Source: CAYPHA01 sp964410215 (GTDB taxonomy: Bacteria; Calditrichota; Calditrichia; Calditrichales; CAYPHA01). Taken from it: a stretch of DNA of 16,789 nt. Every line of letters starts with the position of its first letter. The first letter of the stretch is position 1. This document shows positions 7,501 through 15,054 of the stretch, one piece after another. The notes under the pieces were generated by a model. That model saw only the letters and a program-made list of their open reading frames with translations, had not been told where the DNA came from and ran no database searches. The translations under genes were made by a program, and so were the position numbers. The stretch is from positions 1-16,789 of the forward strand of contig CAYPHA010000091.1 of the NCBI GenBank assembly GCA_964410215.1. Reading direction: 5' to 3'.

Positions 7501-8871
7501 ATGAACGGAAAAGATCTGCTCTTTAAGGCGATAAAAAACGGAGAAACACCCCGACCGGTCTGGGTTCCTTTTGTCGGCGTTCACGGCGGGAAGCTGATCG
7601 GCAAAACGGCACGGGAATATCTGCAGTCGGACGAGCTCATCATACAGGGATTGAAACGGGCCCATGCGTTGTATAAACCGGACGGGCTGCCCATCGTGTT
7701 CGATCTCCAGGTGGAAGCAGAAGTTCTGGGCTGTAAACTGAACTGGGCGGATGAAGTACCGCCCTCTGTAACGTCGCATCCGCTGGAGACGAAAACGCTG
7801 GATGCGCTGCCTGTGTTCAGTACGGAAAAGGGGCGGTTTCCCGTTATCAAAAGTGCCCTGCAGACACTCAAACGCGATATCGGGGAGGAGGTCGCCCTGT
7901 TCGGGTTGATTACAGGTCCTTTCACACTGGCCCTGCACCTGCTTGGCAATAATATCTTTCTCGATATGTTCATGGAGCCGGATAAGGTCAGGGGATTGCT
8001 CGCTTACTGCGCGGAAATCAACAGACAAACGGTGCGTTTCTATGTGGAAAACGGGGCCGATGTGATCGCCATTGTCGATCCGATGACAAGCCAGATTTCA
8101 CCGGACCATTTCCGGGAATTCATAACCGAACCGGTTGACAGTGTATTCGATGAAATATGCACGCAGGGTGCTCTCTCTTCCATGTTTGTCTGCGGGGATG
8201 CAACGAAAAACCTGGAAGTCATGTTCGAAACGCATTGCGACTACGTTTCCATCGATGAAAATATACCACTTGGCCATGTCAAGGAACTGGCCGGTACATA
8301 TAATAAGGCCTTCGGCGGAAATATGAAGCTTACATCCGTTCTGCTTTTTGGATCCGAATCCGACGCGAAATTACATGCCATTGATAATATTGATTTGGGC
8401 GGAACAAAGGGCTTTATCCTTGCACCCGGCTGTGATCTTCCTTACGGGTGTCCGGAGGAAAACCTGCAGGGTGTGGCCGAAATGGCACTGAACGACTATC
8501 AGAGGGAGGTAGCACGGAATACCCTCAAAGCGTCGGAACAACAAAACCTGGATCATATAGTACTCAAGGACTATGCCTCTAACTCCTGCGTGACCGTCGA
8601 AGTCGGCACGCTCGATTCCACCTCCTGTGCACCGTGTCAGTATATGTTCGAAGCCGCCCGGAAAGCGGCCAGGGAGTTCGGCGACCGTGTAAAGGTTATC
8701 GAACATAAAATTTCAACCCGGGAGGGTCTGGGATATATGATGAAGCTGGGCATCACCAGCATTCCGTCCATATGCATCGATGGCGAGGTTACTTTTAAAT
8801 CGATTATTCCCGATCAGCAGACACTGATCGCGACTCTCCGGAAAAAACTCGAAGAAAAAGGCCGTTCCTGA
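7501..8871 (+). CDS. MtaA-like URO-D methyltransferase fused to a C-terminal thioredoxin-like domain
   Basis: Residues 1 to about 345 form a URO-D/MtaA-like barrel, with GLITGPFTLALHLLG, then FVCGDAT (229-235) and ILAPGCDLPYGCP (306-318). In MtaA the zinc site is H-x-C plus a later cysteine in an APGC block. Here Cys231 and Cys311 are present but the histidine position is Phe229, with a further Cys317. Residues about 355-456 are a thioredoxin-like domain with the redox motif SCAPC (375-379) and the cis-proline SIPSICID (420-427), plus an extra Cys363 at the start of the fold. Methylcobamide-dependent methyl transfer to a thiol is the known MtaA role; what the thioredoxin part does here is open. 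The start follows AAAGGAAAG. The stop overlaps the next start (TGATG), so the two are translationally coupled. Confidence 0.85.
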   Translation: MNGKDLLFKAIKNGETPRPVWVPFVGVHGGKLIGKTAREYLQSDELIIQGLKRAHALYKPDGLPIVFDLQVEAEVLGCKLNWADEVPPSVTSHPLETKTLDALPVFSTEKGRFPVIKSALQTLKRDIGEEVALFGLITGPFTLALHLLGNNIFLDMFMEPDKVRGLLAYCAEINRQTVRFYVENGADVIAIVDPMTSQISPDHFREFITEPVDSVFDEICTQGALSSMFVCGDATKNLEVMFETHCDYVSIDENIPLGHVKELAGTYNKAFGGNMKLTSVLLFGSESDAKLHAIDNIDLGGTKGFILAPGCDLPYGCPEENLQGVAEMALNDYQREVARNTLKASEQQNLDHIVLKDYASNSCVTVEVGTLDSTSCAPCQYMFEAARKAAREFGDRVKVIEHKISTREGLGYMMKLGITSIPSICIDGEVTFKSIIPDQQTLIATLRKKLEEKGRS

Positions 8872-9803
8872 TGCCCGGTACCATTCCCATTTTTCTCGTC
8901 ACCGGATTTCTGGGCAGTGGTAAAACAACCCTCTTACGGGAAATTCACACATACAATACATCACGGCGGCTCATCTATCTGATCAATGACTTTTCCGCGA
9001 ATGATGTCGATGCCGCCCTTTTCAATGATGAGGACCGGAAGGTGGTTTCAGTTCCAGGCGGCAGTATTTTCTGTACCTGCCTGGTAACCGAGTTTGTCGG
9101 CCGGCTCAGGGAGATTCTGACCGTCTGTGATGCCGGTGAATCCGGTTATGATGGGCTCGTCATCGAGGCCAGCGGCACCGCCAATCCCACGGTGATCGAT
9201 ACATTGCTTCATGAAACCGGATTGACCCGGCGTTTTCGCATGGAAAAGATAATATGCGTGACAGATCCGGTAACCCTGCCGAAATTACTGCATACCCTGC
9301 CTAATATACGTCAGCAGTTGTCCATCGCCGATCAGGTCATTATCAATAAATCAGACCTTGTTTCACCTCAGGAACTGGAACAGCTTACGAAAACAATACG
9401 TGAAATCAATCCGCAGGTGGAACCGCTGCTGACACAGTATTGCGCCCTGGAGGCAAATCCTCTTGACAGTGATCAAAAGCACCGGAATGTTGCTTCGGAT
9501 GTAGCAGCCCATTCACCACAAACCGAATTCCGGAAATTCAGCCTGCAAAGCAGGAAACGCCTGGATCCCGAAACGCTCCGGCAGTTTATCCTGGATCATC
9601 GGGAAGCCTTCTATCGTATCAAGGGTTTCTGCTACGACCGGACCGGTACGCTCATGTATTTTGATTATGCGCTTTCCAGCGGTTTTACGGCTAGGGAAGC
9701 GCATAAACAGCACAAACCGCACCTGGATTTTATTTTCCCGTCGCGTCAGGGTGACACGTTGGTAGATATAATAAAAAGCTTTGCTCAAACCGCATTTGTC
9801 TGA
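8871..9803 (+). CDS. CobW/COG0523-family GTPase (probable metallochaperone)
   Basis: The 310-residue cytoplasmic GTPase has Walker A GFLGSGKTT (12-20), the Walker B-side ELIEASGT-type block with Glu99 (VIEASGTANP), and the guanine-specifying NKSD (159-162). A C-terminal CobW-C-like domain (about 215-310) follows. COG0523 proteins deliver zinc, cobalt or iron to client enzymes. The usual metal-binding C-x-C-C between the G motifs is reduced to C-x-C (FCTCLV, Cys68 and Cys70). Its ATG overlaps the stop of the MtaA-like gene by one base and it is followed closely by another URO-D gene, so it is made together with likely zinc- and cobalt-using enzymes. Supplying zinc to the URO-D proteins, or aiding the corrinoid protein, is inference. 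It is not part of a cobalamin synthesis cluster here. Confidence 0.88.
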   Translation: MPGTIPIFLVTGFLGSGKTTLLREIHTYNTSRRLIYLINDFSANDVDAALFNDEDRKVVSVPGGSIFCTCLVTEFVGRLREILTVCDAGESGYDGLVIEASGTANPTVIDTLLHETGLTRRFRMEKIICVTDPVTLPKLLHTLPNIRQQLSIADQVIINKSDLVSPQELEQLTKTIREINPQVEPLLTQYCALEANPLDSDQKHRNVASDVAAHSPQTEFRKFSLQSRKRLDPETLRQFILDHREAFYRIKGFCYDRTGTLMYFDYALSSGFTAREAHKQHKPHLDFIFPSRQGDTLVDIIKSFAQTAFV

Positions 9804-9817
9804 TGATCGGAGTTCCC

Positions 9818-10864
9818 ATGTCCCAAACGTCCAGAGAAATCGTTCAACGCTCTCTCCAGTTTGAAACACCGCAACGGATGCCCCGGCAACTGTGGGTCCT
9901 GCCATGGGCCGCGATTCACTATCCCGGCACTTTAAAAGAACTGTCGGAGCGTTTCCCGCCGGATTTTGACGCACCCGATTTTTTTTACAAACCGTCACCG
10001 AAAGTAAAAGGCGATCCGCATAAGAAAGGCTTTTATACAGACGAATGGGGCTGCACATTTGAAAATATTCAGAATGGGATAATCGGTGAAGTCCGGGAGC
10101 CGATACTGAGGGATATAACGGACTGGCAGCTGGTGGAACCGCCGATCGAACAATTGCCTTCCGGGGAGCGTGAGCTGCAGCAGGCCTATGACACCATCAG
10201 CCGGTATTATGAAAAGAGCGATAAATTTGTAATGGCAAATATCAATCCACGCCCCTGGGAACGCTACCAGTTTATCAGGGGAACGGAAAATGCCATGATC
10301 GACATTATGATGCCGGAAACGGGCGGCGCTGATCTGCTGAGGAAAATCCATGAGTTTTATCTGCGCGAAGTGGAAATCTGGGTAAAAGCCGACGTCGATG
10401 CCATCAGTTTCATGGATGACTGGGGTGCGCAAAACCAGTTGCTGATTCCACCGGCGTTATGGCGTGACATGTTCAAACCGCTGTACCGGGATTACTGTGA
10501 TCTGGCCAAAGCACACGGAAAATTCACCTTCATGCATTCGGACGGTTTTATTCAGGATATCTACCCGGACCTGATCGACGTCGGGGTGGATGCCCTGAAC
10601 TCCCAGTTATTCTGCATGGACCTGAGCGTATTGGAAGAAATAGCAAAGGGCCGGATTACTTTCTGGGGAGAAATCGACCGTCAGCATATATTACCCTCCG
10701 GCGATCCGGAAGAGGGACGCAAGGCGGTTCGCAAAGTTGCCGCCCACTTGTATGATACAAGAGGCGGGATTATTGCCCAACTGGAGATAGGAGCAGGCGC
10801 GAATCCGGATACGGTTCTTGCTGTTTTCGAAGAATGGGAGCGGATAGACCGCCAGGCCCGCTAA
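9818..10864 (+). CDS. Third URO-D-fold methyltransferase-like protein
   Basis: Two in-frame starts exist. ATG 9803 overlaps the previous stop (TGATG), and ATG 9818 lies five bases after GGAG (9809-9812) and gives the common family N-terminus MSQTSREIVQRSLQFETP; 9818 is preferred. The 348-residue protein is a URO-D-like barrel with VDAISFMDDWGAQNQLLI, FTFMHSDGF (His240, Asp242), VDALNSQLF, then FWGEIDRQHILPSG and GGIIAQLEIGAG near the end. The histidine of the zinc region is kept, but no cysteine occupies the C-terminal ligand position. The GEIDRQ block is shared with URO-D relatives found in glycan and methyl-transfer loci. It may be the substrate-side methyltransferase that loads the corrinoid protein, though this is inferred from position only. 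It ends the run of co-directed genes. Confidence 0.82.
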   Translation: MSQTSREIVQRSLQFETPQRMPRQLWVLPWAAIHYPGTLKELSERFPPDFDAPDFFYKPSPKVKGDPHKKGFYTDEWGCTFENIQNGIIGEVREPILRDITDWQLVEPPIEQLPSGERELQQAYDTISRYYEKSDKFVMANINPRPWERYQFIRGTENAMIDIMMPETGGADLLRKIHEFYLREVEIWVKADVDAISFMDDWGAQNQLLIPPALWRDMFKPLYRDYCDLAKAHGKFTFMHSDGFIQDIYPDLIDVGVDALNSQLFCMDLSVLEEIAKGRITFWGEIDRQHILPSGDPEEGRKAVRKVAAHLYDTRGGIIAQLEIGAGANPDTVLAVFEEWERIDRQAR

Positions 10865-10890
10865 AAAAAGTTGTTCCAACCCATAATTTT

Positions 10891-10920
10891 TTGGCATGCG
10901 CAATATGATATTGCTATATT
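10891..10920 (+). promoter_or_regulatory. Promoter with palindrome in its spacer, upstream of the secreted hydrolase
   Basis: TTGGCA (10891-10896) and TATATT (10915-10920) are 18 bases apart, a good sigma70 pair. The spacer holds the 15-base near-perfect palindrome GCAATATGATATTGC (10900-10914), placed where a bound repressor would block RNA polymerase. The leader to the start at 11027 would be about 100 bases. The ROK repressor encoded downstream is one candidate ligand. Confidence 0.5.
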
Positions 10921-10923
10921 AGT

Positions 10924-10972
10924 TTCGTTCCAATAAAAACGAACCCGTGCATGCACCTTTCATGTAAACGAA
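10924..10972. promoter_or_regulatory. Operator-like palindromes downstream of the promoter
   Basis: TTCGTT (10924-10929) is inverted as AACGAA (10938-10943). GTGCATGCAC (10947-10956) is a perfect ten-base palindrome. The motif AAACGAAYCCG occurs twice as a direct repeat, at 10937-10947 and 10966-10976. These lie in the untranslated leader just past the presumed transcription start. They could be binding sites for one or more regulators. The rest of 10865-11026 shows no gene and no T-tailed terminator. Confidence 0.4.
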
Positions 10973-11026
10973 TCCGATCCTGCATGATTCTATAGGCGTC
11001 CCGAACCTTTTAGGGAGATCTTTACT

Positions 11027-13519
11027 ATGTTCATTAAAAAAATGATCGATATCCGCTTTCTTCTCGTAATGTTTTTATCCCTGCAGACACTCCCGGCCGA
11101 AGAAATCCTTTCGGAATGCCTGGTATTCAAAATGCCCCGCCAGTCACGCTTTTCATCTGATTCCAAAAATCCCGTCGAGGCACTCCTGGTCAATGGCCAG
11201 TGGAAAGTGCCCGTGGAAGGGGATGGTATCGTCCTGAATGATACACTGACCGTTTCCTGGGAAGCGAAAAAGGCCGAACCGGATGGCTGGTTCCGGGGAA
11301 GGGACTTTTCCGGTTCCTATGCCCATTTCTCCGTAGAGAATGATCAGCCCCGCAGCGTACTGCTGGAAGCGGCCGGACACCAGATGGTATATGTGAATGG
11401 CGAAGCACGTATCGGAAACCGTTACCAGGCTAAAGATGAATTTGAAGACTGGGAACCCAAATTCAATTTTTCCCTGATACCCATCCGCCTGAAAACCGGT
11501 CATAATGACCTGCTGTTCCGCTGCAGCCGCGGCAGGCTGAAAGTCCGGCTGCATGAACCGGAATCGACGGTCATGCTGAATGTTAAAGACGCCACACTGC
11601 CGGACCTGCGGATCGGTGAAGAAATTGAAACCCCGGGTGCCGTTATCGTCATCAATACAACGTCGGTGCCCCTTGAAAACCTTGTTATCGATTCCGAAAA
11701 CGCTTTTATCAAAACTACACAGCTGCCCCTGATTCAACCCCTGTCTGTCAGGAAAGTCCCGTTTACCATTGCGGGAAGCATCAGCGGCCCGAAGCGTATG
11801 GAGAAGGTGACGTTACAGATCAAATCAGGTGATACCATACTGGATACAGACACTATTACATTACGGGTCGTGGAGCCGGAGGAAACCTACAAACGGACGT
11901 TCATCAGCCAAATCGACGGCAGTGTGCAATATTATGCCGTCAATCCGGCCAGGGGAGGGGAAGGATCTTCAAGGGCTATGCTTCTATCCGTGCACGGTGC
12001 GAATGTGGAAGGTCTCAACCAGGCAGGCAGTTATTATCCTAAAACCTGGATCAACATTGTTGCTCCGACCAACCGACGTCCTTATGGTTATAACTGGGAA
12101 GACTGGGGACGCCTGGATGCCCTGGAAGTACTTAAGCTGGCCGGTGAGCAGCTTCAACCGGACCCGTCGCGTATCTATCTCAGCGGGCATTCCATGGGCG
12201 GGCACGGCACCTGGCACCTCGGAGCGATGTATCCGGACCGGTTTGCGGCAATCGGCCCGAGCGCCGGCTGGATCAGTTTCTGGTCTTATCGCTCCCGCGA
12301 TGATGAGGAAGAAGTCACACCAATGCAGGAAATGCTGTTGAGGGCCACCTCTCCGAGCAGAACCCTTAAATTCATTGAAAATTATAAACAACATGGCATC
12401 TATATCATCCATGGGGATGAGGACGAAAGTGTACGCGTGGACCAGGCCCGACGCATGGTGGAAGAGCTCACGGGCGTGCATCACGATTTTGTGTACCATG
12501 AACAACCCGGTGCCGGACACTGGTGGGATGTTTCGGACGAAGAGGGAACCGACTGTGTCGACTGGGCACCGCTGTTCGATTTTTTTGCGCGGCATGCTAT
12601 TCCCGGAAAGCAGCGCTTGCGGGAAATACACTTCCGGACGGCCAGCCCCGGTGTTTCCGCCTGGAACAACTGGGTCTGTATTGCTATGCAGGAAAAACAG
12701 TATGCGTTCAGTGATGTCAATATCCGTTTTGATCCCGGCATCAGGCGCTTTACCGGCAGTACGGATAATGTAACCCGGCTTGGCCTGGATCTGTCTGTCA
12801 TGGAACAGGGCGCACGTTTTACGGTTGAGCTGGACAGTCAGAAACTCGGCCCGTTCGACCGGGATGCTGCAGGGGAGACGTTCTGGCTGGTTTCAAGGAA
12901 CGGTCAGTGGCAGCAGGAACATGCCTGGCCGGCTGAAATGAAAGGCCCCCATCGCTACGGTAGTTTTAAATCAGCATTTCAAAATCATTTTCTGTTCGTA
13001 TACGGCACGCAGGGGAATGAACAGGAAAATAACTGGGCCTTCGAAAAAGCCCGCTACGATGCAGAAACCTTCTGGTATCAGGGGAATGGCGCTGTCGATA
13101 TAGTGGCTGATACACGGTTTAAACCGGAAAGCTTTCCGGATCGCTCGGTGATCCTCTATGGAAATGCTGAAACAAATTCCGCCTGGAGTTCATTACTCAA
13201 AGACTGTCCTGTGCAGGTATCCGGTAATGCCGTTAACATCGGCTCGCACACCATAACGGGAGATAACCTGGCAACGTTATTCATCCGGCCGCGCAAAGAC
13301 AGCGATAGGGCCACGGTCGGTGTTGTCGCCGGTACGGGTATCAGTGGTATGCGTCTGACCACCGACCTGCCCTACCCGTATGCGGGAAGAGCTTATCCCG
13401 ATATCATCATAATGGATACGACCATGCTGGAAGGACAGGAATCAACCGTAAAGGCTGCCGGTTTCTTCGGTCCCGACTGGTCTGTTGAAAAGGGTGAGTT
13501 TGTATGGCAAAGGGAATAA
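11027..13519 (+). CDS. Secreted prolyl-oligopeptidase-like alpha/beta-hydrolase (S9/esterase type)
   Basis: The 830-residue protein starts with an export signal (about residues 1-23, hydrophobic core FLLVMFLSL). Residues about 25-290 look like beta-sandwich domains; the stretch with MVYVNGEARIGN resembles a galactose-binding-like fold. The alpha/beta-hydrolase core follows: LLSVHGANVEG (oxyanion side), GHSMGGHG with nucleophile Ser389, HGDEDESV with probable acid Asp466, and GAGHWWD with His498. The triad is complete. About 300 C-terminal residues have no family I can name. Relatives include S9 peptidases and carbohydrate esterases of glycan-utilisation loci. Here, next to glycosidase genes, removal of an ester group from a polysaccharide is at least as likely as peptide cleavage. 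The start is supported by AGGGAG nine bases upstream. It has its own promoter-like sequence. Confidence 0.82.
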   Translation: MFIKKMIDIRFLLVMFLSLQTLPAEEILSECLVFKMPRQSRFSSDSKNPVEALLVNGQWKVPVEGDGIVLNDTLTVSWEAKKAEPDGWFRGRDFSGSYAHFSVENDQPRSVLLEAAGHQMVYVNGEARIGNRYQAKDEFEDWEPKFNFSLIPIRLKTGHNDLLFRCSRGRLKVRLHEPESTVMLNVKDATLPDLRIGEEIETPGAVIVINTTSVPLENLVIDSENAFIKTTQLPLIQPLSVRKVPFTIAGSISGPKRMEKVTLQIKSGDTILDTDTITLRVVEPEETYKRTFISQIDGSVQYYAVNPARGGEGSSRAMLLSVHGANVEGLNQAGSYYPKTWINIVAPTNRRPYGYNWEDWGRLDALEVLKLAGEQLQPDPSRIYLSGHSMGGHGTWHLGAMYPDRFAAIGPSAGWISFWSYRSRDDEEEVTPMQEMLLRATSPSRTLKFIENYKQHGIYIIHGDEDESVRVDQARRMVEELTGVHHDFVYHEQPGAGHWWDVSDEEGTDCVDWAPLFDFFARHAIPGKQRLREIHFRTASPGVSAWNNWVCIAMQEKQYAFSDVNIRFDPGIRRFTGSTDNVTRLGLDLSVMEQGARFTVELDSQKLGPFDRDAAGETFWLVSRNGQWQQEHAWPAEMKGPHRYGSFKSAFQNHFLFVYGTQGNEQENNWAFEKARYDAETFWYQGNGAVDIVADTRFKPESFPDRSVILYGNAETNSAWSSLLKDCPVQVSGNAVNIGSHTITGDNLATLFIRPRKDSDRATVGVVAGTGISGMRLTTDLPYPYAGRAYPDIIIMDTTMLEGQESTVKAAGFFGPDWSVEKGEFVWQRE

Positions 13520-13520
13520 G

Positions 13521-13572
13521 AAAAAAGATTAAAGAAAAAAGAAAAAAGATTAAAGACTAAAGATTAAAGACT
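13521..13572. repeat. Purine-rich direct repeats between hydrolase and ROK genes
   Basis: The 74-base gap is almost entirely A and G on this strand. AAAAAAGATTAAAGA occurs at 13521-13535 and 13542-13556, and AGATTAAAGACT at 13547-13558 and 13561-13572 (period 14). It looks like slippage or a young minisatellite. It could act as an AT-rich upstream element or bendable DNA for the ROK gene, but no clear -35/-10 pair is seen in it. Confidence 0.6.
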
Positions 13573-13593
13573 CATAAATTTGATTGGACTGTT

Positions 13594-14781
13594 ATGCAAA
13601 CAGGTGATATTCATCTCATTAAGGACATCAATGACCGGTTGGTTCTGAACCTGATTCGGGAGCATGAAATCATATCGGGGGCGGATCTTGCGCAGATTAC
13701 GGGCATGCGTCCATCGACCATTTCCAATATCCTGAAGGGTTTGAAAGCAAAGGATCTGATCATTAACCGGGGTAAGGGGGAGTCGACGGACAAGGGCGGA
13801 AAACGCCCCTTTCTGTGGAGTCTGAATAAAGAAGCCACGTATGTGATTGGTATTGACGTGGAAATCGGTGAAATCACGGCTGTCGTCCTGAATCTTTCCG
13901 GAGAATATGTGGCGCGGCATATCTATCATGTTGAACGGGTGAGCGATACAGACGAAGTGGTCGGCCAGATCCGGGATGCGGTGGACGATATTCTGATTAA
14001 AGCCGGATTAGAACGCACTCGAATTCTGGGAATGGGTATCGCTGTTGCCGGTGTTGTTGACAGCGATACGGGTGTCCTGATCATGTCGGATATCTCGCAG
14101 AAAATGAATGTACCACTGCGTAGGTTTCTGGAAAGGGAATTTCAATTTCCTATTGTCATTGAAAACAATGCCAATTCATCGGCTATTGGTGCCAAATGGG
14201 TTGGTTCAGCCATCGGTGCCAAGGATTTTATGACTATTCTGGTTGAGATGAACCGCGATATCGGTGGATTGGGTATCGGGCTGGTTCTGAATAATCAACT
14301 CTACCATGGTGCGCGCTTCTGTTCGGGCGAGTTGAACGTCCAGTTGCCGACGCTGGCATCCACACTGGGAACCCTGCGTAACCGTCTCAATGAAGGAAAG
14401 CTGATCAGTAAGTATGCAGACAATATTAAAGACCTGGATATCTACACCATGATAGATATGGCTAAAAATGGTGATACAGTCGCACAGCTCTGCTTTAAAA
14501 TTCTCGGTCATACCATCGGTAAAAAAATTGCCACGTCCATTGCCCTGATCAATCCGGAGAAAGTTATTTTGGCCGGTGATATCTCGGAACTGGATGATTT
14601 AATTGTGGAACCGGTTCGAAGAGAAATCGAAATGCACCTGCTCAATATCAGTAACGCCTGCCTGTCGGTTGTCACAAGCAGACACGGCCACTATTCCGTG
14701 GCTGCCGGCGCGGCTTCATTAATCCTGGAAGCATTCTTTCAGGTGCCGTTGGTAAAAAAGAACAGTCTGATGTCTCTTTAG
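13594..14781 (+). CDS. ROK-family transcriptional repressor (NagC/XylR type)
   Basis: The 395-residue protein carries an N-terminal winged helix-turn-helix (about 15-78) with LAQITGMRPSTISNILKGL and a basic wing (GGKRP), joined to a ROK sugar-kinase-fold domain (about 83-385). In the ROK part the phosphate-binding start VIGIDVE and the IENNANSSAIGA block are clear, but the catalytic aspartate of ROK kinases is Asn192. The GEIGH block has become GELNV (245-249), and the zinc finger-like C-x-C-G-x-x-G-C-x-E is absent. It should therefore bind DNA and perhaps a sugar but not phosphorylate it. The ATG at 13594 is chosen because it gives the usual length before the helix-turn-helix; the ribosome binding site is weak (TTGGACTG). 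Likely targets are the neighbouring hydrolase promoter and glycan genes. Confidence 0.88.
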   Translation: MQTGDIHLIKDINDRLVLNLIREHEIISGADLAQITGMRPSTISNILKGLKAKDLIINRGKGESTDKGGKRPFLWSLNKEATYVIGIDVEIGEITAVVLNLSGEYVARHIYHVERVSDTDEVVGQIRDAVDDILIKAGLERTRILGMGIAVAGVVDSDTGVLIMSDISQKMNVPLRRFLEREFQFPIVIENNANSSAIGAKWVGSAIGAKDFMTILVEMNRDIGGLGIGLVLNNQLYHGARFCSGELNVQLPTLASTLGTLRNRLNEGKLISKYADNIKDLDIYTMIDMAKNGDTVAQLCFKILGHTIGKKIATSIALINPEKVILAGDISELDDLIVEPVRREIEMHLLNISNACLSVVTSRHGHYSVAAGAASLILEAFFQVPLVKKNSLMSL

Positions 14782-14857
14782 GATTTTGGATAGTAATTCG
14801 GGAACAGACGGTCAGTAATTTTTAAATTTTCCAGTAAACCCTGCCTGTTTTATTAAA

Positions 14858-14897
14858 TTTGAGAACCGCAAGGGTGCCGGCAACTATCCCTCTCAAA
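14858..14897 (+). other. Structured leader or terminator hairpin after the ROK gene
   Basis: TTTGAGA (14858-14864) pairs with TCTCAAA (14891-14897), enclosing a GC-rich 26-base loop in which AGGG (14871-14874) can pair with CCCT (14888-14891, overlapping). A TGATCTTTTT stretch follows at 14901-14910. This may be an imperfect terminator for the ROK gene or a small structured RNA. It does not match a riboswitch class I know. The rest of 14782-14940 is AT-rich without a gene. Confidence 0.35.
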
Positions 14898-14942
14898 CCT
14901 TGATCTTTTTAACTTCAATAAAAACAATAAATTATATATTTT

Positions 14943-15019
14943 AAAGCGCTTTTGTATGTGGTCGCTCTGTTTTGGCACAATAATTGATATTTTTTACAGA
15001 TCTGAAATAACTGTAAAAA
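14943..15019 (+). promoter_or_regulatory. Palindrome-rich control region of the ferredoxin gene
   Basis: AAAGCGCTTT (14943-14952) is a perfect palindrome with the central CG typical of LacI-family operators, including catabolite elements. TTGGCAC (14972-14978) lies 10 bases before GA, resembling a sigma54 -24/-12 element except that the -12 GC is GA. TTTTTACAG (14991-14999) is inverted as CTGTAAAAA (15011-15019), with CAGATCTG (14997-15004) at its edge. No clean sigma70 pair is visible. The pattern says that the ferredoxin is separately and tightly controlled. Confidence 0.4.
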
Positions 15020-15054
15020 CGTACACACATTGTTTAATAAATGAGGGTTGATTT

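Noticed and set aside
7285..8028. Minus-strand open frame of 247 codons
   Set aside because: It lies opposite two well-supported genes and crosses their boundary; it has no recognisable domain.
11984..12631. Minus-strand open frame of 215 codons
   Set aside because: It lies opposite the catalytic core of the secreted hydrolase, whose triad residues are intact; it is a shadow.
13521..13572. CRISPR-like array
   Set aside because: Repeats are overlapping, simple and purine-only, with no distinct spacers and no cas genes nearby.
14972..14987. Sigma54 promoter before the ferredoxin
   Set aside because: The -24 GG and spacing fit, but the invariant -12 GC is GA; kept only as a possible element.
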